Numbered from the stretch's first letter, positions 43,074 to 52,331 are shown. The stretch: DNA of 64,000 nt from Maridesulfovibrio ferrireducens (GCF_900101105.1 NZ_FNGA01000004.1:310001-374000); one strand, 5' to 3'. Numbers and translations: made by a program. Notes: generated from the sequence alone by a model not told the origin.

Positions 43074-45146
43074 ATGGGTATTGATCGCAGAACTTTTATT
43101 CAATTGGTTACAGGTGGTGTTGTAGGTTCACTCTTCACACCTGTTATTTGGAAATCTTTGGATGATGCCGCTATTTGGTCTCAGAACTGGCCTTGGATTC
43201 CAAGGCTTAAGTCCGGACAGATCACTGAGCAGGCTACTTTGTCCAAATTCGGCCCTTCCCCTTGTTCTTTGACGGTTAAATCCGTCGGGGGCAGCCCTTA
43301 CGTTGTAAAGGGAAATGTCGAAAATGAAATGAGCAAAGGCGGCGTCGACGCAATAAGCGCAGGCGGTGCACAGCTTCTTTACAGTCCTTCCCGTGTGAAT
43401 GGACCTATGAAAAAGGTCGCAGACGGTAAGTATGAGTCTATCTCCTGGGAAGAAGCTGAGAAAATGCTTTCAGAGAAACTTTCTGCCGTTAAAGGGCAGG
43501 CCGGAAAACTCGCCATCGTAAGTGGCGACGCTACCGGAACTTCTAGCGAAGTTTTATCTGCTTTTGCCGCAGGTATGGGAAGCAGTGATTGCTACCTGAT
43601 GCCCGGTGATGAGCAGGCCGCAGCAGTTGCTTTGGATAATATGGGTGGCAGCGGACAGATCGGTTACGATCTGGACAATTCTGATTTTGTTCTGTTCATC
43701 GGAGCAGATGCAATGAACTCTTGGGGTTCTGTTGTAAGAAATCAGCGTGTATATTCCGAAATGCGTCCTACCGGCGAAGACTTAAAAAGCGTTTATGTCT
43801 ATGCCGGACCTTTCTTGAACAGCACAGCTTCTTCAAGCGATAAGTGGATTCCTGTAGCACCTGGAACAGGCGCTATATTCAGCCTCGGTCTTGCATATCA
43901 CATGCTTAATTCCGGATCTTCCGCTTCTGCCTCTGATTTTGCTGACTTCAAGACTCTGGTTATGTCCAGATTCACTCCTGATAAGGTTGAAAAAGCAATC
44001 GGTGTAGCTCCAGGCGTAATGGCCGGGCTTGCTAAGCAGCTTATGTCTGCTTCAGCACCGCTTGTTATTTCCGGTTCTGAATTCGGACAGGGCGCAGGTG
44101 CTGTTGATATCATCGCAGCTACCGCACTCAATATGCTCCTCGGCAGAGTTGGTGAGAAGGGCGGAATGAAGCTCCTCGCTGATCTTCCATTAGCTGTTGA
44201 TTCAGCTGTCAGCCGTACAGAACTTTCCAGCAGAGATTTTGCTGGTTATCTTGCAGCAGTTGCTTCAGATAAAGTTAAAGCTCCTGAAGTGCTCTTGGCT
44301 TACGAAGCGAATCCGGTATATGCAATGCCTCAGGCCGACACCATGGCTGCAGCAATTGCTAAAGTGCCGTTCCTTGTAAGTTTTAGCACATGGATGGATG
44401 AAACAGCTTCTAAAGCTGACTTGATTATGCCTAATCCGCACAGTTTTGAGCGTTTTGATGATGCACAGACTCCTTACGGAGTTGGTGTTGCAATGCTCAG
44501 CGCATGTGCTCCCGTTACTGAGCCTATCTATAACGGTAAGTCCACAATAGACGTCGTTCTCGGCGTTGCAAGCGGACTTGGTATTGATCTCGGATATGAA
44601 TCTGCAGAGGCAGTTTTGCAGGCTAAGGCCGAAAAAGCTGGCGCAGATTGGGATTCACTTGTTGGAGGAGCAGCTTTTGTTTCTGATTCTACAGAATCAG
44701 GTTCGCTTAAGTTTGCAGCATCCGTTCTCTCTAAGGCAGTTGCTATGCCTAAGGGTGGCGAAATTGCATTGGCTCCTTATGCTAAGCTCAACGTCGGATC
44801 CTCTACAGTGGCGATTCCGCCATTGAACTGTGTGACAATCAGCAAGTTCGAGCTGCAAGGCAAAGACCTCTTCGTTCAGATTAACGGAGTGACCGCTAAG
44901 AAACTTAACGTTTCCGAAGGTTCTAAAGTTAAACTTACTGGAACAGGCGGAGAGTGTGTTGCCAGAGTCCACATCAACGAAGGCGTAATGAATGATGTGA
45001 TTGCCGCACCTCTTGGATTCGGTCATACCGCTTGGGACGTGTTCTCCCGCGGAAAAGGCGACAACATCTCCAAAATTCTCACTGTTGGCACTGAGCCCGG
45101 AACCGGCATGTCCGTCTGGACCAGTTCTTTCGTGAGCATCGCCTAA
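43074..45146 (+). CDS. qrcB: Qrc complex molybdopterin-oxidoreductase-like subunit
   Basis: 690 residues. The N-terminus MGIDRRTFIQLVTGGVVGSLF is a Tat-type signal or anchor (RRTFIQ). The body follows the DMSO reductase fold (SWEEAEKMLSEKL, LVSFSTWMDETASKADLIMPNPHSFERFDD, and the C-terminal domain with VSEGSKVKL and APLGFGHTAWD) but lacks the N-terminal CxxC..C cluster ligands and an evident metal ligand. This fits Qrc, whose large subunit is catalytically silent and structural. It sits on the periplasmic side of the complex. Confidence 0.93.
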   Translation: MGIDRRTFIQLVTGGVVGSLFTPVIWKSLDDAAIWSQNWPWIPRLKSGQITEQATLSKFGPSPCSLTVKSVGGSPYVVKGNVENEMSKGGVDAISAGGAQLLYSPSRVNGPMKKVADGKYESISWEEAEKMLSEKLSAVKGQAGKLAIVSGDATGTSSEVLSAFAAGMGSSDCYLMPGDEQAAAVALDNMGGSGQIGYDLDNSDFVLFIGADAMNSWGSVVRNQRVYSEMRPTGEDLKSVYVYAGPFLNSTASSSDKWIPVAPGTGAIFSLGLAYHMLNSGSSASASDFADFKTLVMSRFTPDKVEKAIGVAPGVMAGLAKQLMSASAPLVISGSEFGQGAGAVDIIAATALNMLLGRVGEKGGMKLLADLPLAVDSAVSRTELSSRDFAGYLAAVASDKVKAPEVLLAYEANPVYAMPQADTMAAAIAKVPFLVSFSTWMDETASKADLIMPNPHSFERFDDAQTPYGVGVAMLSACAPVTEPIYNGKSTIDVVLGVASGLGIDLGYESAEAVLQAKAEKAGADWDSLVGGAAFVSDSTESGSLKFAASVLSKAVAMPKGGEIALAPYAKLNVGSSTVAIPPLNCVTISKFELQGKDLFVQINGVTAKKLNVSEGSKVKLTGTGGECVARVHINEGVMNDVIAAPLGFGHTAWDVFSRGKGDNISKILTVGTEPGTGMSVWTSSFVSIA

Positions 45147-45169
45147 ATTAAAGTCAGGGGATTCACGTT

Positions 45170-45928
45170 ATGCAACATATTGAATTTGATACTAAATGGA
45201 CCATGGTAATTGATGTCGACAAGTGTACCGGTTGCGGTGCTTGTATGGTATCTTGCCAGGCAGAAAATAATATAGCACCAATGGAAGACGGTTCTAACAA
45301 ACTGAAAACCCTTACTTGGTTGCTTGTTTATGAATTGAATAATGGAAAGGATTTCCCTGAACGGGAATCAGCATACCTTCCAAGACCTTGCATGCAGTGC
45401 GGAAAGCCGGCTTGCGTTCCCGTTTGTCCCGTAGTTGCTACTACTAAGGACGAAGAAGGCGGAATCGTCAGTCAGATTTATCCTCGTTGTATCGGTTGTC
45501 GGTACTGTATGGCTGCGTGTCCTTACCACGCTCGTTACTTTGGATGGTTTGATCCAATTTGGCCTGAAGGAATGGAAAAAGCACTTTCACCTTCAACTTC
45601 CACGCGTCCTCGCGGTGTTGTTGAGAAATGTAACTTCTGTCATTCCAGACTGCTTGATGCTCGTGCTCGCGCCCGTGCTGAAGATATGGATCCTAATAAA
45701 CTTCCTGACGGTTGGTATAAACCTGCTTGTCTTGAAGCCTGCCCCACTGGTGCAATCTCTTTCGGAGACTCAAAGAATCCTGAACATAAGGTCCACGATC
45801 TTATTAAGGATAAGAACGCTTTCCGTCTTCTTGAAAGTCTCGGCATGGACCCTCAGGTCTATTACATAAGCCGTCATGATTGGGTCCGTGAGCAGAGTGA
45901 TAACCACTTGCCTAAAGACAAGCACTAG
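45170..45928 (+). CDS. qrcC: Qrc complex iron-sulfur subunit
   Basis: 252 residues. Cluster motifs in order: CTGCGACMVSCQ, CMQCGKPACVPVC, CIGCRYCMAACPYHAR, CNFCHSRLLDARARARAEDM and CLEACPTGA, the layout of PsrB/HybA-type electron-transfer subunits carrying several [4Fe-4S]/[3Fe-4S] clusters. It carries electrons from the cytochrome to the quinone site in the membrane subunit. No leader of its own, so it is probably exported bound to QrcB via the Tat route. Followed 13 bp later by qrcD. Confidence 0.94.
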   Translation: MQHIEFDTKWTMVIDVDKCTGCGACMVSCQAENNIAPMEDGSNKLKTLTWLLVYELNNGKDFPERESAYLPRPCMQCGKPACVPVCPVVATTKDEEGGIVSQIYPRCIGCRYCMAACPYHARYFGWFDPIWPEGMEKALSPSTSTRPRGVVEKCNFCHSRLLDARARARAEDMDPNKLPDGWYKPACLEACPTGAISFGDSKNPEHKVHDLIKDKNAFRLLESLGMDPQVYYISRHDWVREQSDNHLPKDKH

Positions 45929-45941
45929 GAGGGAGGCAATT

Positions 45942-47177
45942 ATGGATAGCAATCTCTTCCCCGAAGGCGTAACTCGCTGTGGACTACCGAAGTTCTCCAT
46001 ATGGATGGCTTTTGTATCAATATTCTTTCTCTGGGGTGTTTATGCCGCTGTGAAAATCTTCGCAAACGGTATCGGCGTAACAGGTTTGGATAACTACTTC
46101 GGGTTCGGACTGTGGATTACTTTTGACCTTGCGGTTATCGCACTTGGTGCCGGTGCATTTTTCACCGGATTTCTCAAGTACATCCTCAAGATTGATCAAC
46201 TTAAAAATATTGTTAACTTAGCTGTTATACTTGGATTCTTGTGCTACTCAGGTGCAATGCTTATCCTCACCATGGATATCGGTCAGCCGATCCGTGCATG
46301 GTTCGGATACTGGCACCCTAACGTGCATTCCATGCTGACAGAAGTTATCTTCTGTATTACTTGCTACTGCACCGTTTTGGTCATCGAGTTTATTCCGTTG
46401 ATCCTCGAGCAGAAGCAGCTTAATAAAATTCCTTTCCTGCATCACTTTGCCCATCACCTTCACGTGAATATGGCTCTGTTTGCCGGTATCGGAACTTTCC
46501 TTTCCACATTCCACCAGGGTTCACTGGGCGGCATGTACGGCGTTATGTTCGGCCGTCCTTATGCTTTCCGTGATGGTTTCTTCATCTGGCCTTGGACTTT
46601 CTTCCTCTTCGTTCTTTCCGCTGTAGGTTCCGGTCCTGTTTTCACAGTTCTGGTATGTACCCTCATCGAAAAGATGACAGGCAAAAAGCTTGTGGATTAC
46701 AAAGTTAAAGCTCTCATGGGTAAAATCGCAGGCTCCATGCTCTGTCTGTACATGTTCTTCAAGATCATTGACACATGGGCTTGGGCTACCGGTTACCTGC
46801 CTTCTGTTGGCTTTACTTTCGACGAGATGTTCTACGGTAACGTCTACGGTAAATGGCTGATGTGGACTGAATTAGGACTTTGCGGCGTAGTCCCTGCGAT
46901 TATGCTGATCACTCCTTCTATCAGAAACAACCCATCATTGCTTTATACTGCTGCAATCCTCGATTGTATCGGTATCAGCATCAACCGTTACGTATTCACT
47001 GTTCAGACCATCGCTATTCCAGTTATGCCTTTCGACAATTGGGAGATTTATACTCCTAACTGGGCAGAATGGGCAACTTCAGGAATGATCGTCGCTTACG
47101 GTGCGCTTGCTCTCAGCCTTTGTTACAGGTATCTGCCTGTCTTCCCTCAGGAAGTTAAGCTGAACAGCAACAAGTAA
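45942..47177 (+). CDS. qrcD: Qrc complex NrfD/PsrC-like membrane subunit
   Basis: 411 residues from the ATG at 45942 with TAGGAGGGAGG upstream; the open frame starts at 45876 inside qrcC but lacks a site there. About ten membrane segments, typical of NrfD/PsrC: VSIFFLWGVYAAVKIFANGIG, LWITFDLAVIALGAGAFFTGFLKYIL, LTMDIGQPIRAWFGYWHPNVHSMLTEVIFCITCYCTVL and AFRDGFFIWPWTFFLFVLSAVGSGPVFTVLV. It holds the menaquinone-reducing site and, in D. vulgaris, is linked to proton motive force generation (literature on Qrc). Ends before a perfect 15-bp hairpin. Confidence 0.95.
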   Translation: MDSNLFPEGVTRCGLPKFSIWMAFVSIFFLWGVYAAVKIFANGIGVTGLDNYFGFGLWITFDLAVIALGAGAFFTGFLKYILKIDQLKNIVNLAVILGFLCYSGAMLILTMDIGQPIRAWFGYWHPNVHSMLTEVIFCITCYCTVLVIEFIPLILEQKQLNKIPFLHHFAHHLHVNMALFAGIGTFLSTFHQGSLGGMYGVMFGRPYAFRDGFFIWPWTFFLFVLSAVGSGPVFTVLVCTLIEKMTGKKLVDYKVKALMGKIAGSMLCLYMFFKIIDTWAWATGYLPSVGFTFDEMFYGNVYGKWLMWTELGLCGVVPAIMLITPSIRNNPSLLYTAAILDCIGISINRYVFTVQTIAIPVMPFDNWEIYTPNWAEWATSGMIVAYGALALSLCYRYLPVFPQEVKLNSNK

Positions 47178-47202
47178 TCGTAAGTAGATTATATTGCTTC
47201 TT

Positions 47203-47236
47203 AAAGGCCCGGTTCATATGAACCGGGCCTTTTCTT
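47203..47236 (+). terminator. Terminator of qrcABCD
   Basis: Perfect 15+15 palindrome (AAAGGCCCGGTTCAT arm) with effectively no loop, followed by TTTTCTTTT. Confidence 0.95.
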
Positions 47237-47398
47237 TTAGCCTATGAAAGAGAGTCACTATGAAATGCAGATCTTAAGGCAGGCATTCTCTGAGTTTGTA
47301 AAGAGTTGATATGTTGATCTGCTAAGCTGTTTGACTTGTAAGACGTCAGAACAATGGGTGTAATCTGCACGGAATATAATTGGGATAGAGTGACATAG

Positions 47399-47430
47399 AA
47401 AAGCCTCCCTAATTGCTTAGAGAGGCTTTT
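47399..47430 (-). terminator. Terminator of the minus-strand gene at 47459
   Basis: AAAAGCCTC / GAGGCTTTT with an inner CTAA/TTAG pair; T-run on the minus strand. Confidence 0.85.
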
Positions 47431-47458
47431 GAATCTGAATAGAATAAGTTGAATTGTC

Positions 47459-48058
47459 TTAGTAAGGTATGAACCAGCTCATTCCTTTCATTTTAGCTGG
47501 AATAGACGGAGTTTTTGGCTCAGGGTTAGCTTCTTCCCAGCACTTCTTTTCGTCTTTGATCCATGAAGGGCGAGAAATACGGATGGAGTTTCCGTTGTTT
47601 ATGCTGTCGTCATTACCGCTGAAATGCTGAAGAATCAGGCTTACATTGCCTAAGTCATCATTGAGAGACCACTTCCACACTTTCAAGGTTCCGAAAGGAT
47701 TTCCTCTCCAGTCATTAGGTTTTCCGAATCTTTTTTCAAGCATGCCGTAAATGTTATTGAAGAAGGTTAAACTGCTGTCAGAATATTTTAATTTTAATCT
47801 TAAAATTGTATCTTTGCGATTACAGTCTCCAACGACAACATATCCACCATTGTAGCCTTCAAGTTTCTTAATTCCAATACGCTTGATGTATTCTTCCTGC
47901 CATGGTGATCTGGCAGAGTCCATATCCAGAATAGATCTAATTGTAGAAATATTCTCTCCAATGGTAATTCCTGCAACTGATTCAGGAGCATTCTTGGCAA
48001 AAGCCGAGGTTGCCATGATCACTATTAAGGCAAGGCTTAACAAAAGTATTTTTTTCAT
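47459..48058 (-). CDS. Exported protein of unknown function
   Basis: 199 residues with a Sec signal peptide (KKILLLSLALIVIMATSAFA-KN). The mature part is a beta-rich soluble domain (ESVAGITIGENISTIRSILDM, GDCNRKDTILRLKLKYSDSSLTFFNNIYGMLEKRFGKP, TLKVWKWSL), resembling small periplasmic proteins of Desulfovibrio without an assigned role. Monocistronic. Two cysteines (GDC and KKC) could form a disulfide. Confidence 0.72.
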   Translation of the reverse strand: MKKILLLSLALIVIMATSAFAKNAPESVAGITIGENISTIRSILDMDSARSPWQEEYIKRIGIKKLEGYNGGYVVVGDCNRKDTILRLKLKYSDSSLTFFNNIYGMLEKRFGKPNDWRGNPFGTLKVWKWSLNDDLGNVSLILQHFSGNDDSINNGNSIRISRPSWIKDEKKCWEEANPEPKTPSIPAKMKGMSWFIPY

Positions 48059-48105
48059 ATTTTAACTAATCCTCTGGTGGCAATATTTACTTTGCTCACA
48101 CTATC

Positions 48106-48603
48106 TTAAATAAGGGTTAAGCCGATTGTGGATTTGCATCCTTCACAGCCGATATCATATTTAGCAATAAATCTTTCTTCTCTGTTGCTGATTTTATTAA
48201 CCGCAGCTTTCAAGAATTTGTTGCTTATTTCCGGGTATTGTTCTCGGGCTTTCTCAAATTTGTCCTTTGTAAGGCGGACACAAACAGATTCAGAGGTCGC
48301 CTTGAGGGTAAAGAGCCTTTTAGAGTCGCCTATTAAGGTCAAAGCTCCGACAAAGTCGTTGTCTTTAAAAGTCTGGATGGGGGTTTCAACTCCATCCAGA
48401 AAAGCTTCCATCTGTCCTTTTAAAATGAAGTAAGCTGACTGATCTACATCCCCTGTATTAAAGACCGTTTCACCGGGGGCGAAAGTCTCACGCACGCAAA
48501 GGTAGGCCAGCAGTTTTTGAGCTTCCAGTTCAAGTCCTGAGAAGTAAGGTACTTCTCTTATTATTTCGAGATGTTCTTGATATTCACTTGTTTCGACGCT
48601 CAT
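48106..48603 (-). CDS. Cyclic-nucleotide-binding-domain protein
   Basis: 165 residues. A single cNMP-type beta-roll: FAPGETVFNTGDVDQSAYFILKGQMEAFLDG..IQTFKDNDFVGALTLIGDSKRLFTLKATSESVCVRL. There is no DNA-binding domain, so it is a stand-alone sensor or regulatory subunit. The arginine and glutamate that bind phosphate in true cAMP receptors (GEiALL..pRsATV) are only partly kept. A C-terminal CEGC pair may bind metal or form a disulfide. It follows the ABC exporter gene by two bases, strongly suggesting that it controls that exporter. Confidence 0.82.
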   Translation of the reverse strand: MSVETSEYQEHLEIIREVPYFSGLELEAQKLLAYLCVRETFAPGETVFNTGDVDQSAYFILKGQMEAFLDGVETPIQTFKDNDFVGALTLIGDSKRLFTLKATSESVCVRLTKDKFEKAREQYPEISNKFLKAAVNKISNREERFIAKYDIGCEGCKSTIGLTLI

Positions 48604-48605
48604 AG

Positions 48606-51104
48606 CTATTTTGCTCCATGTATAAGTTCGTAGAGAAGGCCCTTTTTAGCGATTAATTCATCGTAAGGCCCTATTTCCATAAGCTTACCAGCTTTCATTA
48701 CAGCAACTTTGTCATAGTTTTTGATAGTATCAAGCCTATGAATAACTGAAATGAGAGTCGATTTTCCTTTCCATTTAGTTTCTAAAAGTCCCTGAATTCT
48801 GTTCTGTGAACGGTTATCAAGGGCAGAAGTAGCTTCATCCATAATCATGATAGGCGGATTCTTGAGGAATGTTCTTGCAATCGCAAGCTTCTGTTTTTGA
48901 CCACCGGACAGCTTATCGCCCTTGGTTCCAACCTCAAATCCCATTCCAAGCTCGACAACTGTTTCAAGTAAGTCTTCTTCAATAAGAAGCTGAATCATAC
49001 TTTGGTTGATCGCATCCTGAATTTGTGGATGATCTGTTTTCGGTTTTCCGAAAAGAATATTATCCAAAATTGTCTGCGAAGGGATGTATTCAGCTATTTT
49101 GAAGAAGCTGAAAGAATCCGGCTTTTCAACGGACACCTTGTTAAAGAACATCTGGCGTCCATCAAGAATGAGCGTTTTCAAAACAGATGGCAAAGCAACA
49201 ATTTTATGCTTTCCAGGTATGAAGTTCAGGGCCAGCTGGAGGAGCATATCTCTATCTTTGCCTTTTATTTCCTGCAAAGTGTTATGGTCCAATCTGGCAG
49301 CAAGTTGTTTATAGTCCTCAAAATCTTCTGTCGGAATAGGACTTTGTTCGAAGAATATTTCTTCTTGAGGGAGATCACCCAAAATATCAACAGCTTGCTT
49401 AGCGGTTTCACGGCCAAGGCTGAGAAGAGGTGTTTCAAGCTGAGTTTCTTTTAAGAAATTGATAAAGTATTCGTTTGTGGCAAGGTTTTTACCTGCAAAA
49501 CTTTTATCCATAGCAGAACCGAAGATAATATTACCTGCAACCGTAGAGTAATCGAGGTATTTACCTTCCTCATAGAATTCGACATGTTCCGCAAACTTTT
49601 CACCGAAGTCTGAGTGAAAGTTTTTGCGAACCATCAGTAAGCGTTCGGATAGTTCTTTATCTTGTTCAGAATCCACAAGGGTGTTTAGACCGAACCTTAG
49701 AACATCCACAAAAATGCCTGCTTGCTGGATGCTTTCAATCATATGGTCCCGGCTTGGCATTTTCTGTTCAGCTTCAGGATCGCCTTCAAGTACAGCTGCA
49801 CATGAATAGAGCAAATTGTCTTTTATGGACCCTGAAAAGATAAACGGTTCCTGCGCAACAATACCCATACTGTGGACCATGTCGGCTTTGGTCAGTTCTC
49901 CGACTTCATAGCCGTCGATTTTTACCGACCCTCCGGTATATTTATATAGTTGTGAGACACATTGGGCCAGTGTACTTTTACCACTGCCCGAAAATCCTAC
50001 AAGAGCCAGCTGTTCGCCGGGTTTCAGTTTCAGGTTGATTTGCTTGAGCAGTTTTATGCCCCCTGAAACAGTGAATCCGAGGTTTTGAATATCAATGGCT
50101 CCAGTAAGTTTAATCGGAGCTCTGTCTGTCGGTTCAAGCTTGAATTCAGGCTCGTAATCAAAATATTCCATGACTCGTTCATAGCGGACAGTTGCGTCAT
50201 TATGAACCTGATAGAAGTCCATAAGTTCTTTCCATGGATCATAAATTTTTTCATAAGCGGAAAGGAAAGCAACAAGAGCACCAAGGTCGAATTTACCTTG
50301 AATGGCTAGATAACCACCGACAAGAAATAGTAAAAATGGTCCAAGATTTTGGAAAAAGCTATTGAGAACCTTGATTCCCTGTTTGTAAAGAATCCATGTG
50401 ATTCTTATTTTGAAAAGGCGGTCTACGAATGAACCATATTTACGGTTTTCAATACGGTATGAGCCGTTACCATGAATTTCATGTATTCCTGAAATCGTTT
50501 CGTTGATATGACTACTGAGATTACGGGTTGTATCGACTCTCTGCTTATTGGCATTGTTTGATCTTTTTTGGAGCTTGGGAACCAGATATATAACGAAGGG
50601 ATACAGTGCGATTGAAATGGCGGCCATGGTCGGGTTCAGGTAGAACAAATACGTTGCAAATGTTATCAATGTCAGGACGTTGGTAACCGGTACTGCGATT
50701 GATTGTCCTACATATTCACCTGCCGGAGAAAGTTCTGTTATCAGTGATGAAACAACCATACCCGGGTTTGCTTTTCTGAAAAAGCCTAAAGGGAGCGTGA
50801 GAATATGGGCGTACAGTCCTTTTCGCATTTTCGCCAGAGCTTCCTGCCCGATGTAAGTCTGCAAGGTCGTAATTGCATACTTTAACAGGCTGGCACTGAC
50901 TACGGCTATTATGTAGAAGGTGCAGTATCTGACAAGCAAATCAACCTTACGCATACTGATGGCTTGGTTGATAATCAGTTTCTGCATTTCAAGAGGAATT
51001 ACGCGTGCAGCTACTGTTACTAAAATTACAACCAGCAATATCATTTGTAATTTGAAATTGCTGGTCTTCACCCAGTACATAAGGGACCGTTTAGTGATCG
51101 TCAA
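48606..51104 (-). CDS. ABC exporter with large insertion in its ATPase domain
   Basis: 832 residues. An N-terminal six-helix exporter domain (about 20-300) is followed by an ATPase with Walker A GFSGSGKST (370-378), Q-loop Q418 (GIVAQEPFIFSGSIKDNLLY), signature LSGGQKQKLAIARTF (732-) and Walker B IMIMDEATSALD. Between Q-loop and signature lie 314 residues, about 250 more than usual. The extra part repeats the Q-loop-following theme: GSIKDNLLYS (425-434), STVAGNIIFG (520-529) and SQTILDNILFG (676-686), as if this segment had been duplicated twice. The H-loop VIHRLDTIKN is normal, so the ATPase should work. The cNMP-binding protein is the next gene. Substrate unknown. Confidence 0.9.
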   Translation of the reverse strand: MTITKRSLMYWVKTSNFKLQMILLVVILVTVAARVIPLEMQKLIINQAISMRKVDLLVRYCTFYIIAVVSASLLKYAITTLQTYIGQEALAKMRKGLYAHILTLPLGFFRKANPGMVVSSLITELSPAGEYVGQSIAVPVTNVLTLITFATYLFYLNPTMAAISIALYPFVIYLVPKLQKRSNNANKQRVDTTRNLSSHINETISGIHEIHGNGSYRIENRKYGSFVDRLFKIRITWILYKQGIKVLNSFFQNLGPFLLFLVGGYLAIQGKFDLGALVAFLSAYEKIYDPWKELMDFYQVHNDATVRYERVMEYFDYEPEFKLEPTDRAPIKLTGAIDIQNLGFTVSGGIKLLKQINLKLKPGEQLALVGFSGSGKSTLAQCVSQLYKYTGGSVKIDGYEVGELTKADMVHSMGIVAQEPFIFSGSIKDNLLYSCAAVLEGDPEAEQKMPSRDHMIESIQQAGIFVDVLRFGLNTLVDSEQDKELSERLLMVRKNFHSDFGEKFAEHVEFYEEGKYLDYSTVAGNIIFGSAMDKSFAGKNLATNEYFINFLKETQLETPLLSLGRETAKQAVDILGDLPQEEIFFEQSPIPTEDFEDYKQLAARLDHNTLQEIKGKDRDMLLQLALNFIPGKHKIVALPSVLKTLILDGRQMFFNKVSVEKPDSFSFFKIAEYIPSQTILDNILFGKPKTDHPQIQDAINQSMIQLLIEEDLLETVVELGMGFEVGTKGDKLSGGQKQKLAIARTFLKNPPIMIMDEATSALDNRSQNRIQGLLETKWKGKSTLISVIHRLDTIKNYDKVAVMKAGKLMEIGPYDELIAKKGLLYELIHGAK

Positions 51105-51322
51105 AGGAAGCTCCTTAAAATATGCTCATACATAAAAGATCAAAAAGAATAAATTTGGTCAAAAAAATTTTTATTCGTGTTGCTAAATTAAAATTTAGTA
51201 AATAAATAAACTGACTTTCAAAAATTTATTACCTTTTTGTTGACGCAGGGACAAGGGTTTTCTAACTTCATTGTAGTCAAATTGTTTTTTATCTAGTTTG
51301 GAAAAAAATAGAGGATAGAGAT
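51105..51322. other. Divergent intergenic region
   Basis: AT-rich 218-bp spacer between the ABC exporter (minus) and the RsbW-like gene (plus); promoters expected on both strands but no recognisable operator. Confidence 0.4.
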
Positions 51323-51766
51323 TTGGTTAATAATCGGCAGTCGCAAGTCGGCGATGATAAAATTTCTTCATTTACGCTGAAGGCTGATCTTAGCGAGCTA
51401 AAAATTCTTGCCGAAAAAATTGAGAACTTCGGTCAGCAAAATGAAATACCGGAGAAGAATATTTTTGAGGTTAATTTAGTTCTGGATGAACTTTTTACAA
51501 ACCTTGTAAGCTATGGGTGTTTTTCGGATTCTCATTCTTTTGATATAGAGCTTATTTTAAAAGATGGCGTTATGTTTATCGAGATCAATGATGACGGAAA
51601 ACCGTTCAATCCGCTTGATATTCCTGAACCTGAAATTCAATGTGATTGTGATGAAAGAAGAATTGGTGGATTAGGTATTCATTTTATGCGGAAAATGATG
51701 GATAGTATTGAGTATGAGTTGGGCAACGGGAAGAATATATTGAAGTTGACCAAGATTATTCAATAG
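51323..51766 (+). CDS. RsbW-like anti-sigma factor/ATPase
   Basis: 147 residues from a TTG start with GAGG eight bases upstream. HATPase_c_2 fold of the RsbW/SpoIIAB group: LVLDELFTNLVSYG (N box), VMFIEINDDGKPFNPLDIPEP (G1) and RRIGGLGIHFMRKMMDSIEYEL (G2). Such proteins bind a sigma factor or a STAS partner and phosphorylate the latter on serine. The STAS gene lies 87 bp downstream. No sigma factor or PP2C phosphatase is nearby, so the target is elsewhere. Confidence 0.85.
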   Translation: MVNNRQSQVGDDKISSFTLKADLSELKILAEKIENFGQQNEIPEKNIFEVNLVLDELFTNLVSYGCFSDSHSFDIELILKDGVMFIEINDDGKPFNPLDIPEPEIQCDCDERRIGGLGIHFMRKMMDSIEYELGNGKNILKLTKIIQ

Positions 51767-51853
51767 TTTTATATTAAAAAATAAATTAAGTCGTCTGCCG
51801 ATTATCTATCAGAGCTGTCGGACGGGTATAATGGTAAGAAACCGGAGGATAAG

Positions 51854-52192
51854 ATGGGCTTGGAAGTTGGTGAAAATAAAAATGACGGTGTTATAATTTT
51901 TGCGCTTAAAGGACGGCTTGATTCCAACACTTCGAATGATTTTGAAGAACGTCTCCTCAGCTCAATTCAGAGCGGAGAAAATAAGATCATTCTGGATTTT
52001 GAAAACCTTGAGTACATTTCCAGTGCCGGACTTCGTGTTCTTTTAAAAGCAGCAAGAGAGCTTAAAGGCGGCGATGGTAAACTTTTGCTTTGTTCACTGA
52101 AAGATTATATTCGTGAAGTCTTTGACCTGTCGGGATTTGTATCCTTTCTGCCTATTTTTGATACAAAGGAAGAAGGTATTTCGTCGTTTTAA
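51854..52192 (+). CDS. STAS-domain anti-sigma-factor antagonist
   Basis: 112 residues. SpoIIAA-like STAS domain: VIIFALKGRLDSNTSNDFEERLLSSIQSG, KIILDFENLEYISSAGLRVLLKAARELKGGDGKLLLC. The phosphorylatable serine lies in YISSAGL (about residue 57). It would be the partner of the RsbW-like protein upstream, releasing that protein's target when unphosphorylated. Ribosome site CGGAGGA. Ends before a strong bidirectional terminator. Confidence 0.9.
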   Translation: MGLEVGENKNDGVIIFALKGRLDSNTSNDFEERLLSSIQSGENKIILDFENLEYISSAGLRVLLKAARELKGGDGKLLLCSLKDYIREVFDLSGFVSFLPIFDTKEEGISSF

Positions 52193-52280
52193 AGAGAGCT
52201 CTTTTTAAGATAATTAAATTTCCGGTTTAATTGTTTTCGCGTCGTAAGAATTCGTTCTTATGATTCAATGAGTTTATTAA

Positions 52281-52322
52281 AAAAGTCTTCCTATCGATAA
52301 GTTGTTCGATAGGAAGACTTTT
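52281..52322. terminator. Bidirectional terminator
   Basis: 17-bp perfect stem AAAAGTCTTCCTATCGA / TCGATAGGAAGACTTTT with 8-nt loop, between two convergent genes. Confidence 0.94.
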
Positions 52323-52331
52323 ATTATTTGT

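Noticed and set aside
42470-43103. Minus-strand and alternate-frame ORFs over qrcA
   Set aside because: The plus-strand frame encodes a clear multihaem cytochrome with signal anchor; the others are shadows.
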